A DNA stretch of 64,000 nt from Pithys albifrons albifrons (lineage: Eukaryota; Chordata; Aves; Passeriformes; Thamnophilidae). This document shows, piece after piece, positions 43,546-55,779 of this stretch (positions within the stretch are counted from its first letter, which is position 1; the number at the start of each line of letters is the position of its first letter). Below the pieces are notes generated by a model. It ran no database searches, was not told the DNA's origin, and worked only from the letters and a program-made list of their open reading frames with translations. The DNA is taken from assembly GCF_047495875.1 (NCBI RefSeq), contig NC_092472.1, forward strand, positions 2,602,849 to 2,666,848, given 5' to 3'. A program made the position numbers and the translations under genes.

Positions 43546-44511
43546 GGGGACTGAACCTTGCAAGCATCGTGGGGCTGAGCCAGCCCTGTGTCCCTGGAAA
43601 TGTTCAGGGGGATCCTGTGCTGACCACAGACCCCACACAGGAGAGCTGCACACACTATAGGGACTCACCAGTGCTGTCACACAGAGGGGAAACCATTCTG
43701 GATTTCTGGAGAAATGTTTTCCCAGCACAAATCCCTTAGCCAGTATTTCCCTTGTTCTAGCACTCATCTCAGGTTAAATATAATTGACCACCTGCCAGGT
43801 TTGGGAGTTATAAAAGGGCTCAGTATTCAAGCTGTGCCCTGGGTAGGAGGGGGAAGGACCCAGCTCTGTTCTGTCGCTGCCTGTGGGGTTTCTTAAGTGT
43901 CAGCCACTCAGGGATGTAAATGCTGCAGACATCAGGTTACTCAGAATTTGACTCATTCTCTTTTGATCTCATATTTGTGTCTTTTCCAGGGCTCTGGATC
44001 TGTTTATGCACCCCACCCTCCCCCTTCACTTCTTTATTCCTTTCTCCTTATAACTCTAAACATCCCTTTTAGCTTCTAAAGATAGGGCAATGTTGTGCTA
44101 AGGAAAAAGTAATTTTGCAATTTGACCTAAAAATGGGCATGTTTGGAGTCAGTCAGTTCTTGGAATGCAGCTTCAGAATTAGACACAACTTTGAAAAGCC
44201 CAAATCTGGACTTTTTGCTGTGCAGAGGGGAAGGTAACCCTTGGGACAGTCAGTGCCCGTTTCCCCCTGCCAGGAACACTTGGCACTGGGACTTGGTCTG
44301 AAGTCCAGGAGCAAATAGGGAGGGTGGGGTGGAGGTTTGATATGCTTGTGATGGCTTTGATGGCTTTAAGGAGTGTCATGGCAACAGTGTAAGCTGGATA
44401 ATTAATATTGCACACAGAATTACAGTCAGGCAGAGACGACAGTGCTTTAAATCCACAAAATGCCCCTCTGCCTGAGCCTGTTTCCCCAGTTGGGTGGGGA
44501 CTGTGATATTT
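43546..44511. other. Unique DNA with a TATA-type motif
   Basis: No gene or repeat recognised. TATAAAAGG at 43809-43817 is a textbook TATA box sequence, but no initiator, CpG island or downstream exon is evident, so promoter function is unsupported. Confidence 0.4.
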
Positions 44512-44570
44512 CAGGATCACAGAGCCATGGGAAAGGGCAAGGGACCTACATCCAGTGCCCCAGCTGACCC
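44512..44570 (-). mobile_element. Possible CR1 3' scrap
   Basis: 'ggatcacagagccatgggaa' and 'aagggacctacatccagtgc' resemble a decayed reverse-oriented CR1 end (octamer tail plus the 'gggacctacaagaaccatccagtcc' block of the 39318 subfamily). Too short for certainty. Confidence 0.4.
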
Positions 44571-45889
44571 TATTTCTAGCACAAGGTTTGGCTTGTGGAC
44601 TCAGCCACCAGCCTGTGGAAAGGAGCAGGGCCCTGCTGTGGGCAAGGGGTGCTGAGTTCCCTGCTAGCAGCAGGAAGGGAAGTCAAAGGAAAAAGCTCTC
44701 TGAGATGTGCCCTGCAGGTAAGGGGACATGTTCAGGTGATGGAGGCAAGCCTGACATGACATTTTTTGCCTTGCTCTAACAGCAGATCTCTGGCGTTGGG
44801 GGGGAAACTGGTGGGTGGCAGATTGGGAACATGCTGTAGAGCCCCTCCAACAAGTGTTTATTCCCCCAGTTGTCTCTGTGGAAGTTTTGCTTTGCTCTTG
44901 GAGACCAAAGCAGGGGCAGGTTCACCACTCCTGCATCTCCCAGCAGCATTTTAGAGTCCTCAGACACAATAAAACTGAAGAAATACATTGCAGGGAAGAA
45001 GGGAAGGCATGTGAGGCAGATCTAGAGACAAACACCCCACTTCCTTCTGCTCTGGGTCCTTCCCAGGCTGGGCACAGAGAGAGGAGCCAGCTGGGCGGAG
45101 GTCTGGGTGCCCATGGTCCCTCTCCTCCTTGGTACAAGGTGCCTGCCCCCAGTCTCTGCTGGAAACAGAGCCCAGGGCACTTAAGCCATCCTTGGCAGCC
45201 CATTATCACCTCCCAGGCTCATGGTGAGAAGTTGCTTTGCTCTCAGACTGGTCCTCACCTTGTGCTGCCCCTTTGGCAGGTGAAAATCCCTTTGCTGCCC
45301 TTGCCTCTCAACCTGCACAACCTTGGAGACACGAATTGGATGCTTTCTGTGTGCTGGGGTGACACTTGGTGTGCTGCTGCCTGTGAAGTTCAGCCAGCAC
45401 TGGGAGCACTGGGAGCACTGGGCTGGCCCCAGTACTTACCTGTACTCCTGCAGCAGGACCCTGGCTCAGACAGTGCATTTTGCAGTCTGATTTCTGATCC
45501 TGCACCAAAAGAGTCTTTCTGTCTTTCCTCTACCTCTGACTGTACATTTATGGCTTGGCACTCGCTTTGGGTCTCCCACCTGTGCAGCCAAGAACTCTGA
45601 GAGACTGATCCTGTGGAAGTAAGAGTCGGGTCCTGCTCAGCTGGGCTGAGGGAAATGCACAGGGACACAGCTCCTGTTGGAATGTCAGCACTGGACAAAG
45701 GGCAGTGATTTTCAATGCAACTCCTCCATCCTGCCTTGGACAAGGCATGTCTTCCAGCAAGGAGAAGTCCTGGTTAAAACAGGTTAAAAGAGCCAAAACT
45801 AAACCAACCCTGGGTCACAGTGTCTGTGCAGGCAGCACCTGCTGCCCCACAGTCTCCAAGTCTGTCCCTATGCTGCTTTTTTGTTACAT
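44571..45889. other. Unique DNA, no gene recognised
   Basis: No interspersed repeat recognised. The 261-codon plus frame at 44815-45600 shows no domain, is rich in Gln, Pro and Ser as chance frames in this composition often are, and has overlapping long frames on the other strand. A 9-bp unit AGCACTGGG is repeated three times at 45396-45422. I do not call a gene. Confidence 0.4.
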
Positions 45890-46650
45890 CATAGAGCCAT
45901 AGAATGGTCTGGTTTGGAAGAGAACTTAAAGTTCATCCCGTTCCACCCCTGCCATGGACACCTTCCACTGTCCCAGGTTGCTCCAAGCCCCATCCAACCT
46001 GGCCTTGGACACTTCCAGGGATGGGGCAGCCACAGCTTCTCTGGGCACCCTGTGCCAGGGCCTCCCCCACTCCCACAGCCAAGAATTCTTTCCCAATATC
46101 CCACCTAACCCTGCTCTCTGGCAGTGGGAAGTCATTCCCCCTTGTCCTGTCCCTCCACACCCTGGGCAATAGTCTCTTTCCATCTTTCTTGTTGGCTCCT
46201 TCAGGCACTGGAAGATCACAATGAGGTCACCCCAAAGCTTGTCTTTTCCAAGCTGGACAATCCCAATTCTCTCAGCCTTTCCTCCTCCATCCCTCTGACC
46301 ATCTTGGTGCCTCCTCTGGACTCTCTCCAACAGCTCCATGTCCTTCCTGTGCTGGGCCCAGGGCTGGAGGCAGCTCTGCAGGTGGGGTCTCACCTGAGGG
46401 GGCAGAGGGGCAGAATCTCCCCCTGCCCTGCTGCCCACGCTGTGGGACCAGCCCAGGGCACGGGGGGTTCTGGGCTGGGTCATGTCCAGCCTCTCCCCCA
46501 CCAGCACCCCCAAGTCCTTCTCCCCAGGGCTGCACCATCTGCTCATCCCCAGCCTGGGTTGATCCCAGGGATTGCCCCTACCCAAGTGCAGCTCCAGCAC
46601 TTGCTCCTGATCCTCAGCCTTGCTCCCAGTCAGCCCATCCTGACCTGTGG
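45890..46650 (-). mobile_element. Longest CR1 3' portion, about 760 bp
   Basis: Reverse-oriented and near-complete for the distal CR1: 'catagagccatagaatggtc', 'aagccccatccaacctggcc', 'ccagggatggggcagccaca', 'cccaatatcccacctaaccc', 'ggctccttcaggcactggaa', 'aatgaggtcaccccaaagct', 'ctctcagcctttcctcctcc', 'tggactctctccaacagctc', 'catgtccttcctgtgctggg', 'gcaggtggggtctcacctga', then GC-rich ORF2 sequence to 'cccagcctgggttgatccca'. A 293-codon frame (45926-46807) covers most of it; its C-terminal half reads as a frame-shifted but recognisable CR1 ORF2 end (for example AQHRKDMELLERVQRR). Confidence 0.95.
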
Positions 46651-47847
46651 ATCCTTCCCCCAAACGGAGTTGTTCAGTAACTCCACAATAAGCAGCACTT
46701 TCAATTCCTTTCCAAACTAAGCAGAAAGCATCAGTGAGGATGAAGAAAGGGTTGGATTTCCTCCCTGGGGCCCAGCTGGAGCCTTTAAGCGAAGATATAA
46801 CACACAATACCCATAGTGAAGTGTGAACAAACAGCTCTGCTGTTCATTAACACTGTGTAGGTGTTGGTTTATGTAGCAAAGTAACCCAGGAGTGCTGTGG
46901 GGAGCTGTTAACTTGAATAACTGTGCCCTGTTGTAAGTGGATCGGTGCTACTCGGGCCGGAATGGAGGAATGTTGGCTCTTGTAATTGCAACTCCAGTAA
47001 TGAGGAGCCTGGGAGTGAGGCTGATAAGCAGCAAGATAATAGACTAATGAGCAGGATGGCTGGAGTCTGTCAAAGGACCAGCCAAGGTATCTGCAGGACC
47101 CCAATGGTATTGTACAGGGAGGAAGTGTGGACCAGGAAACAGCCAAATATAGCTTTTAAAAGATGTATAGGATGAACTGAGCACTTAATGCTGATAATAA
47201 TTGGAGCTTGAGGGTGTGCTTAGTGTATGAATAAAGTAATTAACCAATTAAAAATGCACAAGAGACACATGATAGAAAATGATAACCAACAGGAAAATGA
47301 TTGATGCCCTGTACAGGGAGCTGGAACATTCAATGTGTGTTATTATGAGAGATGCCTGGGCTTTCTGATACAGGCACGTGGAGACCCACTGGGTGCTCTT
47401 TGATCACTGGTCTCCACTGTTGTACTTGCCACCTGCTGTGCTGCCTGTGTGATAAATTGCCTGGAATTAATTCAACCCCCTGTTTGCAAGGAGCAGACTC
47501 TGGAAAATGTGTGGAATCCACATTGGCTGGCTTTGAAATGGCCAAGCATGTGGCAGAGCCCTGGGGGGCATCTGCTTTCCAGGGAGAGGGGCTGCCTGAA
47601 AGGAGGAGTGGCCAGCACAGTGTGGCACATGGAGAAGTCCCCAGATGAGCCTGGGGGATTAATCTGGTGATGCATGATTGAATTATCCTTTGTTAGTGTC
47701 TTTTTTAAAGACCACGGAAAATGTCAACCACAAAGATGAAGATTTCAGTAACTTTCAGTGCCTTCTTTTGAATTCAGCAGTGAAGGTGATCAGCATCCCT
47801 TGAATCTGTGCTTTCTGGATGAGGGCTGTGACAAAGCTGTGAAGTTG
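46651..47847. other. Unique DNA, AT-rich in part
   Basis: No gene recognised. 47150-47330 is strongly AT-rich and repeat-free. No motif cluster stands out. Confidence 0.4.
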
Positions 47848-48062
47848 AGTCAGAGGGAGTTAGGCTGAGTATCACGAAGAGGTTCTTCCCCCAGAGGGTG
47901 GTTGGGCACTGGCAGCCTGCCAGAGCTCAAGGAGCATTTGGACAACACTCTCAGGCACATGGTGGGATTGCTGGGGTGTCCTTTGCAGGGCCAGGGTTTG
48001 GACTCGATAATTTTTGTGAGTCTCTTCCAGCTCAGGATATTCTGTTATTTTGTGATTCTGTG
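47848..48062 (+). mobile_element. CR1 LINE 3' end with internal deletion
   Basis: Sense-strand copy of the 'gctggagctgtgtcag' subfamily: 'agaggttcttcccccagagg', 'gtggttgggcactggcagcc', 'tgccagagctcaaggagcat', 'ttggacaacactctcaggca', 'gggtgtcctttgcagggcca', 'tctgttattttgtgattctg'. Between 'ttgggcactgg' and 'cagcctgcc' about 30-40 bp found in the sister copies are missing. Confidence 0.92.
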
Positions 48063-50170
48063 AAAGTTGTATGGTCATACTTTCCTTTCTTCTCTAGACC
48101 CAACCCACTGAGAAACAGCTGCTGTGGTGTGGAGTCAGCCAGCACTTATCCTGCAGGCTGTGGGACCCTCCTTTCATTGTAAAACTGGGAAGGTGTGAGG
48201 AAATAAAATGTTGGGAAAGATTTAAATGATTGGATGCCGGCCTGGAGAACCACATGTTAGCCCAGTCTCTGCTGCAGAGCTCCCATCTGAGAGGCAGCAA
48301 GTCCTGAGCACCAGGTATTTCACTGGTGATTTCTGATGTGTTTCTCATCTCCTGGCATCTGGCTGAGCCCCCACTGCTGGAATTGCTTAAGGCTGAAGGG
48401 TTGTGCTACAACTGGAATCAGTGGGAGCCTTGCTCCAAACGTACAAGCCCTCCTTGGAATAACTTTGCCCACAAAAAGATTAAAAAAAAAGAAAGAAAAT
48501 CCCCACTAATAAAATGAAAGAAAAACAAAACAAGGACCAGGTGTCTCAGCCTGGGTATCTCAAATTAATGACTCCATTTAATCTTCATAAACCCCTTCAC
48601 AATGCAGAATCTTGTGCAAATGAGTTCTTGAACGTCTGTGAGGCACTCGGATCCCAGAGTGATGGGTTTCATAGGAGAGCAGATGAGGACATTAATATTT
48701 CTGGGCTGGTTGCAGGCCTGGGACAGCAGGCAGTAAATAAGGCAGTTTGCTGAAAATAAGGAGAAAACAAAAATAGGAGGGAGGTGCTCAGTCGGGAAGC
48801 ACCTCTTGTGCAGGCAGCCACTGCTCTTTGCATGTGGGTTTTGCTCCATATTTAGGGTGGTTATTTGCCTAGATGGCCAGCAGCCAAATCCCAGTGGATC
48901 CTATACTGAATGCCTGACATGGAGCAGAAAGATCAGGGACAAGTCTCATGTCCCTCTCAGGCAGCAGTGTCAGTGGAAGTTGGGAATGTGGGGATGACCA
49001 AGGACCACCAACTGATGGATGTTTGGCCAGTCTGGAGCCACCACGACCTGTCTCAGTGCTCTCAGACTCCTGTTTGCTTTGCAGAAAGGGTGAGTTTAGA
49101 GCAGAGCACAGAGGGGCTGTGGGTTCTTGAGCAACTCATGGAACCACTTTCCAGTTTTGGGTGAAACTGCCAGGTTGAAAGAAACTTGAGCTGTAATGAT
49201 TTCAGTTTGCCAATATGCAAATCCTCAGCATCCCACCTGGCCCACTGCAATCCAGCCAGTGAGTGCCCTTCCCAGGCTGGAGGTGCTCCCAGGGTTCCTC
49301 TGCCTGGAGAAACTGAAGCTCCTGACATGAGGATTGAGCATGAGGATTCAGGATTGCTGCTGAAGTGGCAGTGACTCCATTCCAGGGATGTGGGACCAAC
49401 ACGTGTTCTGCACAGCTCCAGCAAATACAGGGGTTCAGTCAGGAGCCCAAACTCTGCTTCAGAGACTGTTTTAAATGTCTTGGTGTGCACAATAAATGCA
49501 GGTTATGCTGCAATAATATATTGACTTATCCTTTCTAGCAGGTCTTTTATAGGTCTGATCACTGGCAAGGTGCAGTCTCTGTTTCCCCTTGGATTGAGCC
49601 TCTCTGGAACTGCTGGAGCTGAGCCACAGCCCCTGTGTCCCAGGAGGGCAGCAGTCAGCATGCAAAGAGAGTAAGACTTCCCACAAAGCCCCACCACCTG
49701 CCTGGAAAGCAAGGAACAGCCAACATTCCCTCCATGTCTGCATCCACAGGGGAATTGAAGAAACCATCCATCTTATTTTCTTTCTTACCCTTTTTACTCT
49801 GTTGTTTCGCCCTGCCCATCATCTCCTCTGTACCTCCTTTCATCTTTCTATTCCTCTTTACCTGCTTTCACCATGGAGATGACCAAATTATTGACTCGAG
49901 GCTGTTTATCTGAATGTTTCAACCCCCCAAGTCTTCTCACAATATGACTTGAAGGATTTTTACTGGTTTCTTTCCAATGGCTTGTTAATCAGTTCCCCTC
50001 TGCACAGGGAAGCCTGTGGGGTGACCTCAGACCATGTGGAACAGCAAAGGACTCAGTGAAAGGACACTCTACCTTGGGGTCTGACACATCAGCTAAAGAA
50101 TGGAATTCTTCTTTGCCTGCATGATTAAATGCTGTAAGTACATCTGCCACTACAGAAAACACACTTCCCT
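48063..50170. other. Unique DNA, no gene recognised
   Basis: No gene or clear interspersed repeat. An A-rich run lies at 48481-48500. 48600-48690 faintly resembles the 'gtgaagcactcagatcc..agtgatg' part of old amniote MIR-type SINEs, too weak to call. A reverse octamer ATGCAAAT is near 49216. Confidence 0.4.
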
Positions 50171-52337
50171 GCTCTGTCAGTGAATGAGTTTGGGCCCTGG
50201 AATAAATGAGCCTAAGCTCTGGACTCTAAATCCGCAGCTTATGAGCATGCTGCAGATATTAGTCACATTGTTTAATGCAACACTGGAAAGCTCTTGGATG
50301 CTACAGCGACAAGCACAGTGTGAGCACTTGTACAAACCAGAACAAAAAAGCTCCTTCCTGCAAGCAGGCATGAGCAGGCTTAATGTAATTCGGTTCCTCG
50401 CAGAGACGGAATCTGCCCGACCCCCTCATTTTCTCTCCCTGGCTCCTGAATGAGTTTGATATCTGTGTTATTGAAAAAAAAAAAAAAAGAAGTCGAGTCA
50501 AAGAGAAGAGGTTTGTGTTTCCATCCTGATTCAGAAAATTGCTTGAGAAGATACTTAACTTTAAACCTCTCGTTAGAGCTGAGCACTCGCACGAGGGCTT
50601 TGTTTTACAGGGATTGAGGCCCCGATCCAAGGGAAAAAAAGAAGTCTTTACATACCTGAAGTGGTGCTGGGAGAAAGACTGCATTTCTCATACAAAATGA
50701 AGCCTTTCTCAAATTCTTATTCAAGTTGCCCCGAGAGGAAAATACCTCTACCCCCCATAGCTGATGCTAATATGTCTCTTTTTCTCCAACAATCTGAAAA
50801 GCTCCTTATCCCTGACAGAGCCCCAGAGCAGTGGATCCAGGCAGCAGGACATCCTTTGGGTCCTCTTTGGGGCCTGCCCAGGGCATCAACAGCCCCACAA
50901 ACTGTTTCCTTGGTGGTGAGGGATGCAGGGAGGTGACAGCAGGGTGTGATTCCAGGGAAGATCCTCCCTGGCATCCCTGCTGGGAAGCACAGGACAAGGG
51001 CAGAGGGACAGTGCTCTGGGACATCCACTGCAGTTCCAGGCTGTGGCTCCATAATGAGTCATGTCCTACGGTTATATGAGATAATACAATTGCACTGTTA
51101 ACGTTAAGAAGAGCCATAAATGTTCTTGCAAAGGATAATGAGATCTGAAAGACCTGGAAGTTGTTTTGTGGGCACCCTGGGGAGGGGAACTGTCCCTGAT
51201 TTGGACTGTGTCCCTGCACAGACTTCCCCTGATTCGGGATCAGCTGCCATAAGGGGAGACAGGCACATCAGTTCCACCCCCGTGTTCACAGACAGCTGTT
51301 TCAAAGGCTGAAACTGAGCTTTTCCCTTCAAACCAACCCACATCCATGCTCTTTTCCCATTTCCTGGCTCTTCCCTGCTGCATTCAGCTGATTCAGCACG
51401 GAGATGAGGCACAGAAGGGACCTGTGCCAGGGTGCACCTTGTTTAGCATGTCCTGAGGCACCTCCCAGTTGCTGCAGGCAGAATTCCTGCCTCTGCTCCT
51501 CTTCTGTCTTTCCTGAGGGGCTATCAGACCCTGAGCATCTCCCGCTGCAGCTGCATCCCACCCAGAGGCAGGCAGTGTCCAAGTGGTTCCCACGGCGGCC
51601 AGCTCTGTGTGGAGGAACAGATTAAAAATCTCCATTGTGAAAAAATGTCAATATTTACATTCTCTAAGTTAAGTTGTTCTTTTTTCGGCTTTCTCCCATA
51701 AGTGCCCGCTATAGTGTTTTGAAAAGACACGGACCTAAGAGCAACACAACCAGCAACTGACAGAATTAATAAAAGAGAGGCTGGGACTTAAGAAAATAAG
51801 ATGATATTAACAAGATAATTATCTCTCATCAAATTAGTCCAGAGGGAGCCGAGCCAAGCTCCACTCAGTAGCCTGGAAGGAAAGGAACTGGCAGGGAAAG
51901 CTATTTGTATAACAACAATAGAAACACTCTGCCCTTCTCTAGGAAAGGGCTGGGAGCAGCGAGACACCACTGTGATAAGCACTTTATAAATGCAGATAGA
52001 GGGAACCTTTTGTCTGAGAAGCTGGGAGCAGTTTCCAGTGAAGCAGCTCAGCTCCAGAGGCTGCTGTGGGAATGCGAGACCTGGGAAAGGCCTCGGCTCC
52101 CGGGGCGGCTGCGGCACGAGGGATGTGCCCCATCCACCCTCACCCTCACCCACCTTCCCCCACACTGTTGCCTCTCTCTTCTGCCTTGTATTTTTCCCCT
52201 CTGCTCCCTGAGACCCATGGAATTTGTTTCCATGCTGCACCTCCCTGGATTTAACCTGGATTTAGCCTCACTGGAGAGCTCGCATTGATCCAATCTCCTG
52301 CTTTATCTTCCCCTTTTAACAAAACAAAACGGCTGGG

Positions 52338-52345
52338 TATAAAAG
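52338..52345 (+). promoter_or_regulatory. TATA-type motif, promoter uncertain
   Basis: TATAAAAG within GGCTGGGTATAAAAGCCCG: a consensus TATA element with GC-rich flanks on both sides, the typical core-promoter arrangement. No transcript or exon downstream is recognised, so this is a motif report only. Confidence 0.2.
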
Positions 52346-52879
52346 CCCGTGCTAACACCCTGTCTGAACACGGCAGAGCTGAACGTGCTGGAGGTGATTT
52401 GGGGAAAGCTCCCCCAGTAAATGAGAGCGTGTCCTGCCACACCAGCTCCCCGTGTGCCTCTGCTCCGGGCTGCTCTGCCTCCCTGCAGCAACACCAGCCA
52501 GCCTGCAAGGCAAGGGGCACATCCCAGGAGACACTTCAGAGCATCCTCTACTCCAGCATCCAAGTATTTCCCAGTATTAGACCCTAAAGCTGGTCCCCTC
52601 CTGGGGGAAATCCCCACACAGAGCATCCTCTTCTCACCACCAAACAAGCTCTGTAAGAGCTCATAAACATGCACTTCCCTCTGTGTTCTCAGGCTTTCAA
52701 AACAAAGGCATGTGTTTGTAATTACGCTGCTGTGCTGTATTTTGGGCATTTTAAGTCTCTCATTTTCCTTCTTTGTTGCTGTTTATGTGGTAGCAGTTTC
52801 TCTCTAAACATAAAGCACCTTGAGGCTTTTGATGTGCTCCGTTTCGTAACCTACCTCAAAGGAACTGGCTTTTTCTGCT

Positions 52880-52894
52880 CCCCTAGATGGCAAC
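52880..52894 (+). promoter_or_regulatory. CTCF-like motif
   Basis: CCCCTAGATGGCAAC agrees with the CTCF core (CCASYAGRKGGCRSY) at 13 of 15 positions by eye, including the AGATGGC centre. Occupancy cannot be judged. Confidence 0.3.
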
Positions 52895-53197
52895 TTAAGA
52901 CAAGTATTTATCCATGCGAGAGTGGCATGGCTCAGGGAGCACTGGCTGGGCAGAAAGGCGTGGGAGTTGGAGCAGATGATGGACTGACTTTTGATTAACA
53001 CACTACAGGGCTGATGTGACCCAGACAAATGCCAGGTAGGGCCACGCTGTGGGTGAGCCTTCTGGGAGGAATTCTCATCCCTTCAAAAAGGAACATTGAG
53101 TCTCTGCCAATTTTGCTGCACTAGAAATGCCTCAGGGCCACCCACTCAATTAGTCTCTTTGCTGTGTCTAAACAGGGACTGGAAAAGCACAGAATTC

Positions 53198-53482
53198 AAG
53201 AATCATAGAATGGGTCAGTGGGGCATCTGCTGCACCTCGCTGCTCCAGCAGGGCCACCCCAGAGCACATGGCACAGATTGTGTCCAGACAGCTCTGGAAT
53301 ATCCCCAGGGAGGAGACTCCACACCCTCTCTGGGCTCTGCTCAGTGCTCAGTCACTGCACAGCAAAGAAGTTCTCCCTCCTGTCCAGGCAGAACTTCCTG
53401 GCCATCAGTTTCTGTCTGCTCCTCTTGTCCTATTTCTTGGATGCTTCTGGGATTCTGGGCTGTGGTCCTGCTCTGCATCTCT
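53198..53482 (-). mobile_element. CR1 LINE 3' end, GC-rich subfamily
   Basis: Reverse-oriented: 'caagaatcatagaatgggtc', 'gcacctcgctgctccagcag', 'agagcacatggcacagattg', 'tgtccagacagctctggaat', 'atccccagggaggagactcc', 'cagcaaagaagttctccctc', 'cttcctggccatcagtttct'. Same subfamily as 26776; part of the block after the tail is deleted relative to that copy. Confidence 0.92.
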
Positions 53483-55779
53483 GAGAGGTGTCACCACATC
53501 CCGGCCTTGGCTCCTGCAGGCAATGGGAGGTGTTGGGATGAGGGGCTGGGATGTCCCCATGTCTCATGGCATGTTCCATCAGGCTGCATTTCTGGTGGCA
53601 AAACCTCCCCTTGCTCTGCCTATCATTTCCTTCATCTCCTGCTCATCCCTGTCCTGCCCTTCCTTGAGCTGGTGAGGAACCCAGAGGGAAGTGTGGGTGA
53701 GTTGTGGGGCTCCACCTTTGGAGCAGATACCCTGAAATGTCTTGAAAATGGGGCACAGCCACTTTTTCCAGGCAGACCCTGGACTTACAGAGCAACAGCC
53801 TTGAGGCAACAAGGTTAAATATTTGAAATGATGAGGTTTGTGCAGGTCCTCACCAAAAAAGCTGGGGGAGAGAGGGATCCACGCACTCGCTGAGCAGCAG
53901 AAGAGGTTCAGGTGCTGGACAGCCACCTCCATGGGAATGCATGGACATGGCAGTGGGGACAGTGCAGCTGTGCTGCTCTGCCAGATGTTGTACAGGCGCA
54001 GAAAGGGAGCCCCAGCTAAAGATCTCACACCCCAGGTGCCCACCAGTTGCTGTGCTGGCTTGGAGATGCCCCCTCTGAGCAGGAGCCCAGTGGCTGTGCC
54101 ACCAGCTGGTGTGACCACAACTGGTGCTGCTGGGTGGCTGCTCCTCTGCTTGCCCTGGCTGAGCTCACGTCAGAGCATCCTTCGCAAATAAATGTATGTT
54201 GTGGAGCGAATGAATGATTAAATGAGTGAATGAAGACTTTTGGCTTCTTCTGGCAGCGGAGGAGGCCGCACTGTCCCCATGTGCCAGCCTGCTGAGGGCT
54301 GCCAAGCGCAGAGCCGGCCGAAAAAACCCAGGGAAAACGAGTCAGTGAGCTAGAAAATGCCTGGGCTGCTGTGTGAAATTCCTCTGCACCAGCCCTGTCA
54401 GTCCTCCTCAGCCTTGCACCCAGCTCTGCCTTTGATGGGCATCTCTGGTCATAATTAAAGGTGACAGGGTGCTGGGAAAACAATAGGGTGGGTCTCCTGG
54501 AGTCGCACCCCGGCCACCTCTCCGGTCCCTGCTGTCCCTTTGCTCCAACTCCTGGCAAGCTGCCAGGCACTTGCCCCCGAGATCACAGGAGGGGCAAGAG
54601 GCAAAATGTTTGGTGCCACTTCCAATTAGTAAATTATTTTATCTTCTGGTTCCCAGCTCTAAATCTGTTATGGCGGCTGTAAAATGCCTCCTGTGGCTGA
54701 CTAGATGGATGCACAGGATATTTTTTTAATTTGAAGGAGGGATAAAACATCCTTCTTCTGAGCCAAAGTGTCCTCAGATCTGTTCCCTGTGGGGCCTGTA
54801 GCCCCCAGCCCCAGAGTGCAGGCACGGAGAGCACTGGGAAACCTGCCTGCCCATGGTTTGTGTGTCAGTGTTACAGTGTGGGTAATGATCCCCTGCAACA
54901 AGAGCTGCCTCCTGGCTCCCCATGGAGAGATCTGACCTGACACAGGGAGCCAGCCCCCTGCACTGGGGGAGCCCCCCCGAGCACAGGGATGTGGGAGTCA
55001 CATCCCAGGTCTCTCCAGGGGGAGCACAACCTGTCATGGTGTGTGGGTTCTGCATTCCTGATGGGAAGGGGGTTTAGCCCCATGGCAGTATCAGCTTGGA
55101 CCTTCCCTCTGGACCCCTGGGCAGCAGTGACCCCAGTCCTCAGGAGAAGAGAGCAAGACAAATGGCAGAGAGTAAGGGATTTGTTTGCAACCAGAGGTTT
55201 TGTTGTGCATGAAGGTGGACTGGGATGGGAGAGAGATGTGTGAGTAGGCAGATAGTGGGGCTGGACCCAGCTTTGCAGCTGCAGCCTGTCTGAGGGGCTG
55301 CAGGTGGTCTTGAACCCCCACCTGCTTCCATGCAGTGCTGAATTTCACTCTCCTGCTGTTGCAAACAATACTCTGGCACCCTGGCCCTACAAATACCCTG
55401 GACTGAGCCCCAGTCTCCCTCAAAATACTAATTTTCCAGCTACCAGGACCACCAGAGTTCCAGCACTGAGTGCCATGTCCAGATGCAGGAGTGCCAAGTG
55501 CCTGCCTTGATGTAAACCTGAACTGCCAGAGCCCAGAGAGTAAATGGCTCAGGAAGAATCCCAGAGGGAAGGATTGAGACTATTGCCTGTTTGATAAAGT
55601 TGCTGAAGGTCTCAGAGCACGTTCCAAGTTCATGCTGGAGTCATGACACCTTGGAGAGGCTGCTGAGACCCACCCCAGGCCCAGAGCCAAGAACGCTCCT
55701 GGGAGTTGTGCAGAGGAACCAGGTTCCCTGGAGCACAGGCAAGACTCTGCACAGAACCTTAAGCACATTTAAATGAGTG
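53483..55779. other. Unique DNA, no gene recognised
   Basis: No interspersed repeat recognised. A degenerate GAAT/ATGA-type tract lies at 54207-54234. Frames of up to 181 codons (54025-54570, minus) have no recognisable domain. Confidence 0.4.

Larger units (their letters stand above)
50171..53197. other. Unique DNA with AT-rich and CpG-bearing blocks
   Basis: 3 kb essentially free of recognised repeats except A15 near 50474-50488. 51060-51130 and 51630-51860 are AT-rich. 52075-52125 is CpG-bearing (CTCGGCTCCCGGGGCGGCTGC within it). This repeat-poor stretch is a candidate for regulatory DNA; no exon was identified. Confidence 0.35.

Noticed and set aside
44815..45600. 261-codon plus-strand open frame as a gene
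   Set aside because: Entirely unique DNA but no domain, signal peptide or splice architecture, and long overlapping antisense frames are present. Without homology or transcript evidence it is not supported.
48600..48690. MIR-type SINE
   Set aside because: Only short, scattered resemblance ('gaggcactcggatcc', 'agtgatggg'); too weak to annotate as a feature.
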